Source: an uncultured Thalassotalea sp.
GTDB taxonomy: Bacteria; Pseudomonadota; Gammaproteobacteria; Enterobacterales; Alteromonadaceae
Assembly (NCBI GenBank): GCA_947502355.1
Contig: CANMZP010000005.1
Span: forward strand, 62,001 to 126,000
Direction of reading: 5' to 3'
DNA length: 64,000 nucleotides
Position numbers and translations under genes: made by a program. The notes under the pieces are model-generated. The model was not told the origin of the DNA and ran no database searches. It saw nothing but the letters and a program-made list of their open reading frames with translations. Positions within the stretch are counted from its first letter, which is position 1. The number at the start of each line of letters is the position of its first letter. Shown one piece after another: positions 62,035 through 64,000 of the stretch.

Positions 62035-63639
62035 CTACGACTTTTGTGGGGTTAATATTGTTGGTTCAGCCGTTTCTAATTTATCCGGGTAGTCTACCGT
62101 ATAGTGCAATCCGCGGCTTTCTTTACGCTCCATGGCACTGCGAATCATTAACTCGGCAACTTGCACTAGGTTACGCAATTCCAATAAGTTATTACTGACT
62201 CTAAAATGACTGTAATATTCTTGTATTTCTGCTTGCAATAAATTCACTCGGTTCAAAGCCCGCTGCAATCGTTTGGTGGTGCGCACAATGCCAACATAAT
62301 CCCACATGAACAAACGTAATTCGTGCCAGTTATGCTGGATAACCACCTCTTCATCAGAGTTCTCAACCCGACTTTCATCCCATGCGGGTAAGGTTATGAT
62401 TTTATGTTTGGGATTGAGTTGATCTTTTATATGACCCGCCGCCGATTTAGCAAACACAACACACTCTAGCAACGAGTTACTCGCTAAACGGTTAGCGCCG
62501 TGTAAACCGGTATAGGATACTTCACCAATCGCATACAAATTGGCCACATCCGTTTGCCCGTGTTTATTAATTTTAACACCACCGCAGGTGTAGTGTGCGG
62601 CAGGAACTACAGGCAAAGGTTCTTTGGTCATATCGATGCCAAACTTACTGGTTTTTTTATACAGCATTGGAAAATGGCTTTTTATAAACGCATCGTCACG
62701 ATGGCTGATGTCTAAAAACATACAGTCTGCGCCCAGTCGTTTCATTTCATAATCAATGGCGCGAGCCACGACATCCCTAGGGGCAAGTTCGGCGCGTTCA
62801 TCAAATAAAGGCATAAATCGACTGCCATCTGGTCGTCTTAATATTGCACCTTCACCGCGTAACGCTTCGGTTAATAAGAACGTACCTGCTTGAGGGTGAA
62901 ATAAACAGGTTGGATGAAACTGGTTAAATTCCATATTAGCAACACGACACCCGGCACGCCACGCCATGGCAATACCATCACCACTGGCAATGTCAGGGTT
63001 GGAAGTATATTGATATACTTTGCTTGCACCGCCGGTGGCTAAAATGGTTTTTTGTGCGAAAATAGACTCGACTTTCTCGCTATTTCGATTCCAGATGTAG
63101 GCCCCGATACACGGTTTGCTTTCCTGAGTTTTATCGCAAATTAGATCAATGGCATTAAACCGTTCAAACACACGGATGCGAGAATGTTCATTAACCCGCT
63201 GCGCCAAGGTCTTTTGTACCGCTTTACCCGTTGCATCGGCTGAATGCAGGATACGGCGATGACTGTGTCCACCTTCTCGGGTTAAATGGTATTTTGGGGT
63301 GGTGTCATCGTTTTCGTCAGACGATTCTTTGTCAAAACTTACCCCCTGATCAATTAACCACTGCATTGATTGCTTGGCATTTTCCGCCGTAAAACGCACC
63401 ATTTCTTCATCACAAAGGCCGTTACCTGCAATGAGGGTATCCTTAACATGATTTTCGACGGAGTCGTTCTTGTCGAAAACGGCGGCTATGCCACCCTGGG
63501 CATAAAATGTCGAGCCTTCGTTAATTGGACCTTTACTTAAAACAATAACATCGGCGGTTTGGGCAAGATTTAACGCTAGCGTCAGGCCAGCTGCGCCACT
63601 GCCGATAATCAGTACGTCACAATTGTGTTGTTCATTCAT
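62035..63639 (-). CDS. nadB: L-aspartate oxidase
   Basis: NadB oxidises L-aspartate to iminoaspartate, the first step of NAD synthesis. The 534-residue flavoprotein has the FAD-binding [18 protein letters not shown] at the N-terminus. The substrate and flavin segments of the succinate dehydrogenase flavoprotein superfamily follow ([52 protein letters not shown]). In gammaproteobacteria nadB is divergent from rpoE, as seems to be the case here. The short [20 protein letters not shown] helix near the end is also typical. Confidence 0.96.
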   Translation of the reverse strand: MNEQHNCDVLIIGSGAAGLTLALNLAQTADVIVLSKGPINEGSTFYAQGGIAAVFDKNDSVENHVKDTLIAGNGLCDEEMVRFTAENAKQSMQWLIDQGVSFDKESSDENDDTTPKYHLTREGGHSHRRILHSADATGKAVQKTLAQRVNEHSRIRVFERFNAIDLICDKTQESKPCIGAYIWNRNSEKVESIFAQKTILATGGASKVYQYTSNPDIASGDGIAMAWRAGCRVANMEFNQFHPTCLFHPQAGTFLLTEALRGEGAILRRPDGSRFMPLFDERAELAPRDVVARAIDYEMKRLGADCMFLDISHRDDAFIKSHFPMLYKKTSKFGIDMTKEPLPVVPAAHYTCGGVKINKHGQTDVANLYAIGEVSYTGLHGANRLASNSLLECVVFAKSAAGHIKDQLNPKHKIITLPAWDESRVENSDEEVVIQHNWHELRLFMWDYVGIVRTTKRLQRALNRVNLLQAEIQEYYSHFRVSNNLLELRNLVQVAELMIRSAMERKESRGLHYTVDYPDKLETAEPTILTPQKS

Positions 63640-63850
63640 AGTGTTTAATGAGACTTTTTATGGTGGAAAAATTTTATATGACAATTTTTCAATTTTAACT
63701 TAAATCATTATAAATTAACAACGATCGCTGCTAATCAGTTACACTATAGTCAATAAATCGCATCATCCATCCATTATAATGATGGTTTATGGCCCGTTAG
63801 GTACAAAAACGCTGTAAGAGGCTTTTTTTTAATTTTTTCGATTTTTAATC

Positions 63851-63878
63851 GAACTTTTTGTAATGTTCCTAGTCCTAA
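63851..63878 (+). promoter_or_regulatory. Candidate sigma-E promoter, probably of rpoE
   Basis: GAACTT (in CGAACTTTTT), 16 bases and TCCTAA. It agrees with the -35 GGAACTT and the spacing of known sigma-E promoters. The -10 is close to the TCTAA of the E. coli rpoE promoter. Autoregulation of rpoE, which usually lies opposite nadB, would fit. The gene itself is outside the window. Confidence 0.5.
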
Positions 63879-63907
63879 TTAATACATTTGCCATAAACTG
63901 AAAGTTT

Positions 63908-63964
63908 ATATCTGTTAAATGAACAAGATAACATTGCGATTACGGTCATACAATTAACAGATAT
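63908..63964 (+). repeat. 11-bp perfect inverted repeat in the probable rpoE leader
   Basis: ATATCTGTTAA at 63908-63918 and its exact complement TTAACAGATAT at 63954-63964, separated by 35 bases. It lies just downstream of the candidate sigma-E promoter, so it would be in the transcript. Confidence 0.75.
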
Positions 63965-64000
63965 TGCTGTGAAAATAGCAAAATAGTCGTAGTAAACCAA

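Larger units (their letters stand above)
63640..64000. other. 361-base region upstream of nadB, probable rpoE leader
   Basis: This region holds the start of the divergent nadB transcript and a sigma-E-type promoter pointing to the right (63851-63878). An 11-bp inverted repeat in the transcribed leader lies at 63908-63964. No rpoE start is visible before the window ends. A 12-codon frame at about 63920 is too short to call. Confidence 0.55.

Noticed and set aside
63920-63958. 12-codon frame as an rpoE leader peptide
   Set aside because: Too short, with no clear ribosome-binding site. Leader peptides cannot be supported without the downstream gene.

Overview
The window looks like chromosomal DNA of a low-to-moderate GC marine gammaproteobacterium, most likely in the Alteromonadales (Colwellia/Thalassotalea-like). 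This is inferred from gene content and order, not from a marker tree: a periplasmic nitrate reductase operon in the order napEFDABC, the gammaproteobacterial blocks fldB / dsbC-recJ-prfB-lysS and ygfZ / sdhE-ygfX, nadB facing a probable rpoE leader, and a DUF3545 small protein. Coding density is high. I saw no rRNA, tRNA, CRISPR array, insertion sequence or prophage.

Layout. (1) 1-10005, plus strand: a flagellar operon, fliF (3' end) - fliG - two unknown genes - a REC/degenerate-EAL gene - fliM-fliN-fliP-fliQ-flhF-fliA-fliR-flhB - a FliJ-like coiled-coil gene. (2) 10006-14329: two copies of an intergenic repeat, then on the minus strand flgM, a FlgN-like gene and a membrane coiled-coil gene, and two paralogous flagellins. 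The flagellins and flgM share one sigma-28-type promoter pattern, and an Hpt gene lies divergently. (3) 14430-19431: response regulator, hybrid sensor kinase and a membrane PAS/GGDEF protein with an altered GGDEF motif. (4) 19521-24033, minus: napEFDABC. (5) 24296-43600: mostly housekeeping genes (tmcA, an ABC exporter, a KAS III enzyme, a hemolysin III protein, transaldolase, yaaA, a DegS-like protease, srmB, fldB, dsbC, a diguanylate cyclase, recJ, prfB with its programmed frameshift, lysS). (6) 43944-59339, plus: a compact 13-gene operon that I cannot assign to any described system. (7) 59474-64000: slyD, ygfZ, sdhE, ygfX, nadB and a probable rpoE leader.

The most interesting region is the 15.4-kb block 43944-59339. 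It encodes an ExbB/TolQ/MotA-type channel subunit (52309) and two consecutive proteins (54407, 55500). Each of the two has one N-terminal membrane helix with an ExbD-like Phe-Leu-Asp start, with the Asp at residue 16 in both, followed by a coiled coil and a periplasmic von Willebrand A domain with an intact MIDAS. Around them lie a degenerate Hsp70/actin-fold cytoplasmic protein, two single-pass periplasmic proteins (TPR; PEGA repeats plus a formylglycine-enzyme fold without catalytic Cys), a periplasmic TPR/TonB-C-like protein, a small secreted protein and five predicted outer-membrane lipoproteins, one an M48 metalloprotease and one a Ser/Gln repeat protein. I read this as an ion-driven envelope machine in which VWA domains replace the usual peptidoglycan-binding or TonB-type output module. 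Its function is unknown.

Elsewhere, the flagellar cluster is unusual. FliM lacks a recognisable CheY-binding N-terminus, FlhB has NPDH instead of NPTH at its self-cleavage site, and unknown genes stand where fliH/I/L/O would be expected. Both flagellin leaders carry the same pair of mutually exclusive hairpins next to the ribosome-binding site.
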